DNA of 64,000 nt from Sporolactobacillus nakayamae. GTDB taxonomy: Bacteria > Bacillota > Bacilli > Bacillales > Sporolactobacillaceae. Positions 45,481-53,519 of the stretch are shown here, piece after piece. The stretch is taken from contig NZ_FOOY01000014.1 in the NCBI RefSeq assembly GCF_900113325.1, positions 1 through 64,000 on the forward strand, read 5' to 3'. The notes beneath the pieces were generated by a model. It worked only from the letters and a program-made list of their open reading frames with translations, was not told where the DNA came from and made no database searches. The stretch's first letter is position 1, and every line of letters starts with the position of its first letter. Both the position numbers and the translations under genes were made by a program.

Positions 45481-46151
45481 TATTTGTTCTTCACTAAGTA
45501 GTCTAGAAGTCTAAATAAAACCGTTTTGTTTTGTTCAGGAATACCAAAGTCGGTTATTTCCTCAGCGCTTTGCACGAATTGTGAGTGATCAATATAATCT
45601 CCGTCATGGGTGAGTAATCCCTGAACACTTTTAGGGGTCATTTCCAGATGAAATTGCAAGCCAATCACTTTTTCACTGTAGATAAATCCCTGGTTTTGAC
45701 ATGCCGCGCTGCTCACTAATCGTTCCGCTCGATCGGGAAGTCCAAATTGCTCGCCGTGCCAGTGAAAAACAGTCAATTCCTCAGGTATAAATGGTAACCT
45801 AGAAGAAACGGAACGTATCGGAAGCCAGCCTACTTCTTTATCGCCTTGAATAACAGCGGCTCCTAATGCTTTAGCAATCTGTTGAGCGCCTAAACAGACG
45901 CCAAATACAGGTTTATTCTCGGAAATGGTCTTGCTGATTAATCTGCGCTCTTCGTCAATCCATTGTTGATCCTGATCATTTGCACTCATTGGTCCGCCGA
46001 GTAGGATCAGAAATTCAAGATCGTCGATCCGGGGTATTGAGGGATTTTCATAGAGCTTATGCATGCGAAAGGTATGGCCATTATCGTTGCCCCATTCTTC
46101 AATAGATGCGAGTCCTTCAAAGGGAACGTGCTGCACTACGTCAATGTTCAT
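45480..46151 (-). CDS. Type 1 glutamine amidotransferase (GATase1-like)
   Basis: A 223-residue stand-alone amidotransferase-fold protein. The nucleophile is in FGVCLGAQQIA (Cys near residue 85), and the His-Glu pair is in LQFHLEMT (near 173). LGGPMSAND resembles the family oxyanion loop. Many such proteins are labelled GMP-synthase-like; the acceptor is not known. I start at the ATG at 46151. It is monocistronic. Confidence 0.85.
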   Translation of the reverse strand: MNIDVVQHVPFEGLASIEEWGNDNGHTFRMHKLYENPSIPRIDDLEFLILLGGPMSANDQDQQWIDEERRLISKTISENKPVFGVCLGAQQIAKALGAAVIQGDKEVGWLPIRSVSSRLPFIPEELTVFHWHGEQFGLPDRAERLVSSAACQNQGFIYSEKVIGLQFHLEMTPKSVQGLLTHDGDYIDHSQFVQSAEEITDFGIPEQNKTVLFRLLDYLVKNK

Positions 46152-46375
46152 GTCATCACCCACTTTATCGATTTTGCAATCCGTCAATCAGCCTTGTTTT
46201 GCTTTGTACATTGCGGTCAATCATCCGCTTCTTGCATCTTCGTTTAAAAATCATTGATTCAATCATAGCGCATCTTTTAGCTTCAATAAAGTCTTCCCAT
46301 ACCAAAAAGGAACCTTAGCCGCGCGAACTTCAGGAATGAAATCGAATCATTTAATTTACAATAAATCGTTACTTC

Positions 46376-46417
46376 TTGACAGCGGTCAATTTTATATCCT
46401 TGGTCTTCGTTTATCCT
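46376..46417 (+). promoter_or_regulatory. FNR/FLP-type box and promoter of the CPG-type ATPase
   Basis: TTGACAGCGGTCAA (46376-46389) is a perfect 5-4-5 palindrome of the FNR/FLP type. A -10-like TATCCT (46412-46417) would give a start near 46424, so the box centre is at about -41.5, the class II activation position. The same layout is found before the HMA-ferritin-Crp operon at 49437. Confidence 0.72.
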
Positions 46418-46445
46418 TGAGTTATAAAAAGGAGGGGGAGGCTGT

Positions 46446-48317
46446 ATGAACGTCCAGAAATGGGTACAGAAACATAACCAACACATCACCTATTTGACCG
46501 GTGCATTGATTGTCCTCGGCTTTTTTAGTAAAGGACTTTTTCAATGGGAATTAGGTTATACGGCGACCTTTATCGCGGCTACACTTGTCGGCTTTTTACC
46601 GGTTTTGATTCATGCATGGCAGGCCTTGAGCGTTAAGGTCATCAGCATCGAATTGTTAGTCAGTATCGCTGTGATCGGTGCCCTTTTCATTGGTGAATAT
46701 AACGAATCGGCGATCGTTGTCTTTCTGTTTTTGTTCGGGAGTTATCTGGAGCAGAAAACCTTGCAGAAAACGCGCAACTCAATTAAAACCCTGACTGAAA
46801 TGGCTCCGACGAAAGCTTGGGTTTATCAAGAGAATGGTCAGGTGCAGGAAACGGATAGTGATGAAGTCAATGAGGGTGATGAGCTCTTAGTGAAGACGGG
46901 TGCACAGGTCCCGGTGGATGGGGTGATCACCTCAGGTCACGGCTATCTGAATGAAGCCAGTGTCACGGGCGAATCGCGGGTTGTTGATAAGTCAGTGGGC
47001 GCGACCGTTTTTGCTGGGACTCTTTTAGACAATGGAACGTTACGCATTAAGGCAACTCGTGTGGGTGAGGATACCACATTCGGTAAGATCATTGAATTGA
47101 TTGAAGAAGCTCAGGATACGAAATCACATGCGGAAAAGTTTATTGATCATTTTGCCCGCTACTATACGCCAGCCGTTCTCTTATTGGGAATAATTGTCTG
47201 GGGGATCACGCAGGACATCCGTCTGGCCATCACAATCTTAGTCCTGGGTTGCCCGGGGGCCTTAGTGATCGGTGCTCCGGTATCCAATGTCGCCGGTATC
47301 GGTAATGGCGCAAAACGCGGCGTTCTGATCAAAGGCGGCGAGATCATGAATACGTTCAGTAAGGTGGATACGTTAGTCTTTGACAAAACGGGCACGCTAA
47401 CGAAAGGACAGACTGAGCTCGTAGAAATGAATGCCATGCCTGGTCAGCAACGTGGATTAGCCTATACAGCTGCTATTGAAAAGGAATCCGATCACCCACT
47501 TGGTCGGGCGATCTTAGCCTATGCCGAGGCGCATGCTATTGATTACAGTCATCTGAAGGTGACGCAAACCAAAGTGGTTAAGGGTAAGGGAATCCGGGCA
47601 GTTGTGGAAAACCAGACCGTCCTGGTTGGTAATCGTAACCTGTTAACTGAAGCCGGTGTTCAATTGAACCGCGAGCAGGAACGAAAATTAGCTGAGATGG
47701 AAGAGAAAGGAATATCCACCGTTTTAGTTGCGGTCGATCAGCAACTGGCGCTTATGCTTGGTATCGCCGATACGCCAAGAGACGGGGTTAAAGCAGCTTT
47801 AGCAGCGTTAAAAACAATGGGCATCAAAAGAATGGTTATGCTGACGGGTGACAATGTGCGGACTGCGCAGGCGATTAGCCAGCAACTTGGTATTGATGAA
47901 GTTCATGCAGAGCTGTTGCCGGAAGATAAAGTGGGTTATGTAGAAAAGTTGAAGAAGGCGGGTCATACTGTCGCTTTCATCGGGGATGGTGTCAATGACA
48001 GCCCCTCCCTTGCCTCGGCACATATTGGCATTGCCATGGGCAGCGGGACCGATGTTGCGGTGGAAACCTCAGATATAGTTTTAATGAAGTCCAGATTTAC
48101 CGAGCTTGTCCATGCTTATGGATTAACGAAGAAAACGGTAAAAAATATGAAAGAAAATATTATTATTGCCATTGCTACCGTTGCGTTCTTATTGATTGGT
48201 CTGATCTTTGGCTATATTTATATGGCGAGCGGCATGTTCGTCCATGAAGTCAGCATTTTAGTGGTCATCATGAACGGGATGCGTTTGTTAAGGTACCACA
48301 CGAAGCATGCTGAATAA
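46446..48317 (+). CDS. P1B-type metal ATPase with a CPG motif
   Basis: A 623-residue pump without an N-terminal metal domain. It has TGES, DKTGTLTKGQ, HPLG, TGDN and FIGDGVNDSPSLA. In the channel helix, most pumps have CPC, SPC or CPH; here it reads GCPGALVIGAPVSN, so the second cysteine is Gly. The last helices have few charged residues. The metal cannot be assigned from known classes. Ribosome site GGAGGGGG. It is not in an operon, but its box matches that of the HMA protein-ferritin-Crp operon at 49511-50990, so those are probable partners. Confidence 0.88.
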   Translation: MNVQKWVQKHNQHITYLTGALIVLGFFSKGLFQWELGYTATFIAATLVGFLPVLIHAWQALSVKVISIELLVSIAVIGALFIGEYNESAIVVFLFLFGSYLEQKTLQKTRNSIKTLTEMAPTKAWVYQENGQVQETDSDEVNEGDELLVKTGAQVPVDGVITSGHGYLNEASVTGESRVVDKSVGATVFAGTLLDNGTLRIKATRVGEDTTFGKIIELIEEAQDTKSHAEKFIDHFARYYTPAVLLLGIIVWGITQDIRLAITILVLGCPGALVIGAPVSNVAGIGNGAKRGVLIKGGEIMNTFSKVDTLVFDKTGTLTKGQTELVEMNAMPGQQRGLAYTAAIEKESDHPLGRAILAYAEAHAIDYSHLKVTQTKVVKGKGIRAVVENQTVLVGNRNLLTEAGVQLNREQERKLAEMEEKGISTVLVAVDQQLALMLGIADTPRDGVKAALAALKTMGIKRMVMLTGDNVRTAQAISQQLGIDEVHAELLPEDKVGYVEKLKKAGHTVAFIGDGVNDSPSLASAHIGIAMGSGTDVAVETSDIVLMKSRFTELVHAYGLTKKTVKNMKENIIIAIATVAFLLIGLIFGYIYMASGMFVHEVSILVVIMNGMRLLRYHTKHAE

Positions 48318-48366
48318 ACACGTTGCTCTTTCCGACTATTTTTCTAACACTGGGGCCCAATCTTAG

Positions 48367-48568
48367 AAATAAACGGAAAAATTCCGCTTAATTAGAAAAT
48401 GAATGAAAAAATCGCTTAAATAGACGGAGAAAGTCCGCTTATCGAATCAAAAAACGTGAAAATGGAGGGTTTTTCTGTGCATAAGCGGAAAAATTACCCT
48501 TATGTACCTGTAAAACAAGCGCCAGGATGCATATAACCGGAAAATCTCCGCTTATTTGCATCCTGGCC
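48367..48568. repeat. Cluster of short palindromic AAGCGGA...TCCGCTT repeats
   Basis: At least four related elements occur: AACGGAAAAATTCCGCTTAA, AGACGGAGAAAGTCCGCTTA, ATAAGCGGAAAAATTACCCT and ACCGGAAAATCTCCGCTTAT. Each is a palindrome of about 20 bp with a short AT centre. A longer pair, CCAGGATGCA/TGCATCCTGG, surrounds the last. I recognise this as a common intergenic repeat of Bacillaceae. No gene is present. Confidence 0.7.
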
Positions 48569-48599
48569 GCGTTACTTAATTAAGGATCAAAATGATTTA

Positions 48600-48689
48600 T
48601 TAGAAAACTTGCAGATTGGCAAGCCTTGGCGCAGACAGAGGCTTAGTTGCACTTACACTCGTTTCCTTGAATCTTTAATTTTTTTATAC
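48600..48689 (-). repeat. 90-bp repeat, copy 2 (inverted)
   Basis: The reverse complement of 42244-42333 with two differences out of 90. With copy 1 it encloses adhE, the amidotransferase gene and the CPG-type ATPase. Recombination between the copies would invert that 6.3-kb segment. Confidence 0.85.
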
Positions 48690-48700
48690 TTTTTTATCAG

Positions 48701-48752
48701 TGTTAGAAAACTTGGCTTCGCCAGAGGCTTGGCGAAGCCAAGTTTTCTAACA
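48701..48752. terminator. Long perfect hairpin (22-bp stem)
   Basis: TGTTAGAAAACTTGGCTTCG continues two more bases, then an 8-base loop, then the exact complement. The flanks are T-rich on one strand and A-rich on the other. It resembles a strong terminator, but its arm ends (TTTTCTAACA) recur at the joints of the tandem repeat that follows, so it may belong to that repeat family. Confidence 0.7.
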
Positions 48753-49436
48753 GGTAAAGAAAGTATATGATTTTTGGTTACGCAAAAGACTGTGCATCAA
48801 ACGCGAAGATGTGAGACGCCTGCGGGATAGCGAGCCAAGAGAGACCCCGCAGATTCCTGCTTGTCTGAGGAGGCTCTCGGATCGCCCGCGGCAAGCGAGC
48901 AATCGGAGCGTACACAAAAATCAGGATGGTTTAAGGACCAAGCGTGGCTTGGATTTTCTAACAAGTAAAGAAAGTTTATGATTTTGAGCATGCTGGCCCC
49001 AGATAATAAATCCAGACACGTAAGCGCGAGACGCCTGCGGGATAGCGAGCCAAGAGAGACCCCGCAGATTCCTGCTTGTCTGAGGAGGCTCTCGGATCGC
49101 CCGCGGCAAGCGAGCAATCGGAGCGTACACAAAAATCAGGATGGTTTAAGGACCAAGCGTGGCTTGGATTTTCTAACAAGTAAAGAAAGTTTATGATTTT
49201 GAGCATGCTGGCCCCAGATAATAAATCCAGACACGTAAGCGCGAGACGCCTGCGGGATTAGGTGCCGGCGAGACCCCGCAGATTCCTGCCTGTTTGAGGA
49301 GGCTCGCGGTGCGCCCGCGAGCGCACCAGTTGATCGCGAGTAACCGAAGCAACGATTCAGCACCGAAAAGACACGAACCAATAACACATGGCTGGAGATT
49401 AAGGACCGGGCGCTATTTGCCCGGATTTTCTAAAAG
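48742..49436. repeat. Tandem array of three 215-bp non-coding units
   Basis: The segment GAGACGCCTGCGGGAT starts at 48813, 49028 and 49243, an exact period of 215 bp. Units 1 and 2 agree nearly fully over some 190 bp; unit 3 diverges after its middle. Each unit has CCTGCGGG, ACCCCGCAG, GAGGAGGCTC and GCCCGCGG boxes, which can fold on each other. I know this pattern as a dispersed repeat of Bacillaceae of unknown function. Apparent reading frames here repeat with the unit and are not genes. Confidence 0.85.
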
Positions 49437-49478
49437 TTGATACCTGTCAATTTATTAATGAACGAATCGCTTTAAACT
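49437..49478 (+). promoter_or_regulatory. FNR/FLP-type box and promoter of the HMA-ferritin-Crp operon
   Basis: TTGATACCTGTCAA (49437-49450) is a 5-4-5 FNR-like palindrome with one mismatch. A -10-like TAAACT is at 49473-49478, which puts the box centre near -41.5 from the start. It is the sister of the site at 46376. Confidence 0.72.
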
Positions 49479-49510
49479 GAACTAGTAAACAAAAGAAAGG
49501 GGCGTTCAAG

Positions 49511-49738
49511 ATGACAAAAGTAATTTTACAATTAGAGGCGCTGACCTGTCCGTCATGCCTGCAAAAAATTGAAACCGGCCTTGCACATCAGGAAGGCATT
49601 TTAAAGTCGAAAGTCTTGTTTAATTCCAGCAAGGTTAAAGCAGAAATCGATACAGATAAGATCTCAGCCAAAGCGGTTGCGCAGATCGTGTCGAAACTCG
49701 GTTATGAAGTCGAATCGATAAAAGTAAAGGAAGCTTAA
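49511..49738 (+). CDS. HMA-domain metal-binding protein
   Basis: A 75-residue protein of the HMA fold: LEALTCPSCLQKIETGL has the TCPSC metal site (residues 12-16), with Leu in place of the usual Met-x before it. The C-terminal part is charged. It would carry a soft metal or Zn/Cd to a pump; the CPG-type ATPase at 46446, which lacks its own HMA domain, is the logical partner. Ribosome site GAAAGGGG. First gene of a three-gene operon. Confidence 0.85.
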   Translation: MTKVILQLEALTCPSCLQKIETGLAHQEGILKSKVLFNSSKVKAEIDTDKISAKAVAQIVSKLGYEVESIKVKEA

Positions 49739-49766
49739 GGATCATAAATTCAGAGGAGGAACGCGT

Positions 49767-50303
49767 ATGTCAATCGATGCGTTGTATGAAGCAGAAGTTT
49801 CTCAGTCGGAGAAAGATCACCACATCCCGACCTGCGGAGCGATGACCGGTCATATTTTAGCCAATCTGAAGATTCATCAGGAAAAGCTGGCTCAGGCCGT
49901 TTCTTATGCCAAAGGATCCGAGACTCCATTTTTAAAGGAATTCTTCAGCCAGGCGATCCAAACAGAAATCAGGTTATTTGACGAGCTTGCACAAGTGTTG
50001 TTAGATGAAAGTGAAGTGATTCCGACAACAACTGAGGAGTTCAACCGTTACAGTATGTTGGAGGAACATGGGAAATTCAAGTATCTCTCTGCTAAAGAAT
50101 GGCTTGTGGTTGCGGTGAAAGACTTTGATACGCAAAATCTGTTTATCACGCGCGCGATTAAATTAGCTGAAAAAGAGGATAAACTGGCACTTCAAGCGCT
50201 TCTGGTGCAGCAATTAGGCTGGAATAATCGCAAGATCCGTGAGTTACAGGCGTTCTTAGGTCATGCTCCTCGAGAGGGGTTAGAAGAAGACGATGATGAT
50301 TAA
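49767..50303 (+). CDS. Ferritin-like (Dps-related) protein
   Basis: A 178-residue helical protein. The helices IHQEKLAQAVSYAKG and FFSQAIQTEIRLFDELAQVL suggest a ferritin-like/Dps four-helix bundle. The full Dps ferroxidase set (two His, Asp, Glu) is not visible; some acidic residues remain. The tail is very acidic (EGLEEDDDD). It follows the HMA gene by 28 bases. It may store or buffer metal, or be a structural relative. The family call is by pattern and moderate. Confidence 0.6.
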   Translation: MSIDALYEAEVSQSEKDHHIPTCGAMTGHILANLKIHQEKLAQAVSYAKGSETPFLKEFFSQAIQTEIRLFDELAQVLLDESEVIPTTTEEFNRYSMLEEHGKFKYLSAKEWLVVAVKDFDTQNLFITRAIKLAEKEDKLALQALLVQQLGWNNRKIRELQAFLGHAPREGLEEDDDD

Positions 50304-50318
50304 TTAATGGAGGTTTGA

Positions 50319-50990
50319 ATGATGGGGAAGCATAGCTGTCTGATCTTGGTCCCTCTGTTCAATCATTTGGACGAGTCTGATTTAGAAAAAATTGATCAAC
50401 TGACCAAACGTCATGTCTATAAGAAAGCGGAACAGATCTTCAAACCGTATGATCAGAAGCAATTGACCATCGTAGCCAAAGGACGCATGAAAGTCTATCA
50501 GATTTCCGGCTCTGGTCGCGAGCAGCTTCTGCGCGTTGTCGAACCGGGTGGGTATGAAGGCGAAACGGCATTATTCGGTACAGAAAACGACAGCTTAATT
50601 GGCGAAGCACTTCAAGAAACGGTGGTATGCACACTGGCTCACCAAGACTTCCGGAAGCTGCTGCTGACGTATCCTCAGATCAGTCTGAAATTATTAGAGA
50701 CGAATGCAGAAAAACTGGTTTCTGCGGAGAACCAGTCAAAATTTTTACTCATGGAAGCTGTAGAAACGCGATTAACGGTCTATCTGCTGGATTTAGCGAA
50801 GGCAAAGGATTCCCTGACCTTCGATTTGCCTGTGAAAATGAAGGAATTGGCGGGGTTCTTGGGTACGACTCCAGAAACGTTGTCCCGTAAATTTAAGTTA
50901 TTAAAGGATAAAGCGTTGATTCATCGCGAGAAGCAAACAGTGACCTTGCTTGATCCGGAAGAACTTGAAGCGCGTTATGTCATCAATTAA
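50319..50990 (+). CDS. Crp/Fnr-family transcription regulator
   Basis: A 223-residue regulator: a cyclic-nucleotide-type beta-barrel (about 10-120; VVEPGGYEGETALFG), the long dimer helix, and a winged helix with MKELAGFLGTTPETLSRKFKLL. It has one N-terminal cysteine (HSCLILVPLF) and no full FNR cluster, so it resembles the FLP proteins of lactic acid bacteria, which sense redox or metal by thiols. It likely binds the TTGAN6TCAA boxes at 49437 (its own operon) and 46376 (the ATPase). Confidence 0.88.
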   Translation: MMGKHSCLILVPLFNHLDESDLEKIDQLTKRHVYKKAEQIFKPYDQKQLTIVAKGRMKVYQISGSGREQLLRVVEPGGYEGETALFGTENDSLIGEALQETVVCTLAHQDFRKLLLTYPQISLKLLETNAEKLVSAENQSKFLLMEAVETRLTVYLLDLAKAKDSLTFDLPVKMKELAGFLGTTPETLSRKFKLLKDKALIHREKQTVTLLDPEELEARYVIN

Positions 50991-51027
50991 AAAATCCCGT
51001 CAGGAAAAGCTGACGGGACTTTTTTTC
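50990..51027 (+). terminator. Terminator after the Crp/Fnr gene
   Basis: TCCCGTCAG and CTGACGGGA form a 9-bp stem with a GAAAAG loop, followed by CTTTTTTT. It also faces the end of the leftward operon. Confidence 0.92.
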
Positions 51028-51074
51028 ACAGGTGAAAAATTTATAATTTTGCCTTTCTAGTACGACGATTAGTG

Positions 51075-51887
51075 TTACTGTTCATCATCCTCGATAAAGC
51101 GTGCAAGACGATGGCTGTAGTCACCGTCTAAGTGTACAAGATCCGCTTTGGACATATTTTCTAGAAAGCGGTCGATAATTTTAGGACCGTAATCGAGATA
51201 GAGTTCTGAGATTGATCGATTTGTCGTCACCAGCAGACTTTTCGATAACCGCGCATTGAGTATGGCGAAGATGAGCTCCTTCGTCCATGGAGTAATCCCT
51301 TCAGCACCAACATCATCCAGAATGAGCAGATCGGCATCAGCGATGAAGGCCATCAGATCGCGCTCTGTGAGCGTACTCTCTTTCGTCCAGGTTGATTTAA
51401 AGATGAGCTTTAGAGCTGGAACATCGATAAATAAGCATGTTTTATGATAGTTTTGGTCAAGCAGTTTACTGATTCCAACGGCTAAATGCGATTTTCCAAG
51501 GCCGGGTTTGCCATAATAGAACATTCTCGCCGGCTTATTTTCTCCTATTTTTTCAACAAATTCAACGGCATGTTCAACGGCATGGATCTGTGACGCATTC
51601 TGTGCGGAAAAATTTTTTAATGTTGCCTGTTTTAAGGCATCGTTGAGCGTCGACAGTTCGTTAAATCGTTCACGCTTGATTCTGTCGGCCTCTTGTAGCG
51701 CTTGCTGAGACAACGAGCAGTCACAAGGCTCGGTGATCGTCGTCCATGAACCTTTTCGCGGCCCGCCGACCATTCGCATTTTATAGACATTCAACGCTCT
51801 GCCGCAATTGCGGCAATGCGTCACATTGACTAAGCTTCGCTTCAAATCGATGCCATCTGCATTTAAGAAATTAGCTAAGCGACGCAT
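51075..51887 (-). CDS. DnaC/DnaI-like AAA+ ATPase
   Basis: A 270-residue helicase-loader-type ATPase. The N-terminal part has a zinc-ribbon-like set (CRNCG ... CDC). Walker A is YGKPGLGKSH (near residue 125), Walker B is LLILDDVGAE (near 192), and LLVTTNRS is sensor 1. Such proteins load DnaB helicase or serve transposons (IstB). It follows the adenosyltransferase gene by 38 bases, the last gene of the leftward B12/nrdJ set. No transposon end is seen. Its place in a nucleotide operon hints at a replication role. Confidence 0.85.
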   Translation of the reverse strand: MRRLANFLNADGIDLKRSLVNVTHCRNCGRALNVYKMRMVGGPRKGSWTTITEPCDCSLSQQALQEADRIKRERFNELSTLNDALKQATLKNFSAQNASQIHAVEHAVEFVEKIGENKPARMFYYGKPGLGKSHLAVGISKLLDQNYHKTCLFIDVPALKLIFKSTWTKESTLTERDLMAFIADADLLILDDVGAEGITPWTKELIFAILNARLSKSLLVTTNRSISELYLDYGPKIIDRFLENMSKADLVHLDGDYSHRLARFIEDDEQ

Positions 51888-51925
51888 GGTGACACCAGCC
51901 TTTATGAGATGGATTAATGCTGCGC

Positions 51926-52510
51926 TTAGTTCTTAGTATCATGCTTATTCCCCCGAAAGACGCGAGCACTTCGAACATAGGCAACATCCTTTACATGGAG
52001 CCTACAGTTGGCGATGCGTGCGGCGGCAAAAAAGTAATCAGAGAGACGGTTGATATAGCGCAAGGGCAGAGAGGACAGTGCCTGATCCTGCTTCATAAGA
52101 CCTGCGATGCATCGCTCGGCTCGTCGTGCCACGGTGCGGGCGATGTGGAGCGAGGCGGATGCGGCCGTCCCTCCCGGCAGAATAAAGCGTTCAATGTTCG
52201 GCGCTTCATCGGTTAACGCATCGATCCGCTTCTCCAGCCAATCGACCATTTCTTGGTGTAATTTGTTCGGTCGTTCCTTAATCACGCTTGCCAGATCGCT
52301 GCCGCAGTCAAACAATTCATGTTGAATCTTCTCCAAATCATCCAAAAGATCCTGAAATAGGGCGGGATCTAGCTGGGCAATGGCCAACCCGACAAAACTA
52401 TTGGTTTCGTCAACCGTTCCATAGGCTTCGATTCGAATGTCGTCCTTATCCCGCCGACCGCCAATAATGCTGGTCTGCCCCTTGTCACCCGTTCGCGTAT
52501 AAATTGCCAT
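51926..52510 (-). CDS. Cob(I)alamin adenosyltransferase, PduO type
   Basis: A 194-residue enzyme of the PduO family: YTRTGDKGQTSIIGGRR at the start (ATP site), RIEAYGTVDETNSF, FILPGG and the helix ARTVARRAER that binds ATP and cobalamin. It makes adenosylcobalamin from ATP and cob(I)alamin. In this operon it supplies the coenzyme of the class II reductase. The leftward neighbours are closely spaced (26-38 bases). Confidence 0.95.
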   Translation of the reverse strand: MAIYTRTGDKGQTSIIGGRRDKDDIRIEAYGTVDETNSFVGLAIAQLDPALFQDLLDDLEKIQHELFDCGSDLASVIKERPNKLHQEMVDWLEKRIDALTDEAPNIERFILPGGTAASASLHIARTVARRAERCIAGLMKQDQALSSLPLRYINRLSDYFFAAARIANCRLHVKDVAYVRSARVFRGNKHDTKN

Positions 52511-52536
52511 GTTTTTTCACCTCTGCTCTAACGTCA

Positions 52537-52965
52537 TTAAAACTTGCTATAGTACCAGACGATCTGATCATTTTTTTGAACTTTTACGGCACCAGCGCCG
52601 ACATTGGGCTGTTTGCCGTTAACGGTGAACAGCCAGCCGGCTTTTTTTGAGGCTTTTTTGTTGTTTAAGCTTGTCACATAGACCATTTTGCCACTGCCGC
52701 TGCTGCTCATTTCGAGATGCTGTTTTTTACTGAATTTTTGAAGCAGGCTAAAGACGGTTTCGTTTTTTGAAAATGCGATTTTGCCTTCTTGTACATGAGA
52801 ACCGTCCTTAATGCTGATAAAAGCACTTGAAGCAGCAGTTTGAGACGCACGTGCGGCTGGTTTTGCTGCAGCGTTCTGCGCCGTTTGATGTCCGGCCCAA
52901 AAGCCTGCACCAAATAATACGGCGGCTGCAAGTAGTGCAATGATGATTCTATAAATGGTTTTCAT
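52537..52965 (-). CDS. Membrane-anchored DUF4430 protein
   Basis: A 142-residue exported protein with an N-terminal helix (residues 5-25, with GAGFWAGH) and an Ala/Ser spacer. The DUF4430 domain follows (about 60-142), with NETVFSLLQKFSKKQ and GWLFTVNGKQPNVGAGAVKV. The domain resembles the C-terminal part of transcobalamin-type proteins and often goes with ECF vitamin transporters. It may capture cobalamin for the S-component encoded next to it. There is no lipobox, so it is held by its helix. Confidence 0.85.
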   Translation of the reverse strand: MKTIYRIIIALLAAAVLFGAGFWAGHQTAQNAAAKPAARASQTAASSAFISIKDGSHVQEGKIAFSKNETVFSLLQKFSKKQHLEMSSSGSGKMVYVTSLNNKKASKKAGWLFTVNGKQPNVGAGAVKVQKNDQIVWYYSKF

Positions 52966-52998
52966 TAGTTTTGTCTCCTCTTCGTGTAGGTTGTTTGC

Positions 52999-53499
52999 TT
53001 AACGGGTCTGTTTGGTTAATTTACGGGATTCAGCTGCGAAGACTTTGAACAACAGCGGAGAAAACAAACCGAAAATGAGATTTCCTGCCGCGTGATAGAG
53101 ATCAAAAGGCAGTCCGCTGATCCATAGACCGATGACCGTTAAGGGATTTTGGGTGAAAACAAAATAGGACAAGGCCATGATCATACCAAACACTAATCCG
53201 CTCACGAACAGCCATAAGAAATAGAGCCACTGCTTCTGTGGAAGCAGTGCGGACAGGAGTCCGATCAGTCCCCACGCGGCAAGGTGAAAAAGCGTCCAGT
53301 AGCCGAGACCAAGGAACAGATCGGAAACCAGCGCTGTTAATAGCCCTTCAGCAGCCCCCATCTTCCAGCCAAAAAACCATCCGGTCAGAATGATAATGAG
53401 TGTCGCCGGCTGGATATTCATTCCGTGAATCGCAAGCCGGCCGGCGACCGCGGCTGCAGTTAGCAAAGAGAGCAGTGTCATTTTATGAATGGCCAGCAT
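52999..53499 (-). CDS. ECF transporter S-component, probably for cobalamin
   Basis: A 166-residue membrane protein with about six helices. It fits the substrate-specific (S) part of energy-coupling-factor transporters: an N-terminal helix with AAAVAGRLAI, then GWFFGWKMGAAEGLLTALVS. ECF modules are not encoded nearby, as is usual for group II. Its place between nrdJ and the DUF4430 and PduO genes points to cobalamin, as for CbrT of lactobacilli. I start at the ATG at 53499 after TGGAGGG. Confidence 0.85.
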   Translation of the reverse strand: MLAIHKMTLLSLLTAAAVAGRLAIHGMNIQPATLIIILTGWFFGWKMGAAEGLLTALVSDLFLGLGYWTLFHLAAWGLIGLLSALLPQKQWLYFLWLFVSGLVFGMIMALSYFVFTQNPLTVIGLWISGLPFDLYHAAGNLIFGLFSPLLFKVFAAESRKLTKQTR

Positions 53500-53519
53500 T
53501 ATGGTACCCTCCAGGTCAC

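Noticed and set aside
48797-49387. Several overlapping reading frames on both strands in the repeat array
   Set aside because: They repeat with the 215-bp unit, have no ribosome sites and no protein-like composition; the DNA is a non-coding repeat.
48742-49436. CRISPR array
   Set aside because: The units are 215 bp without short unique spacers and no cas gene is near.
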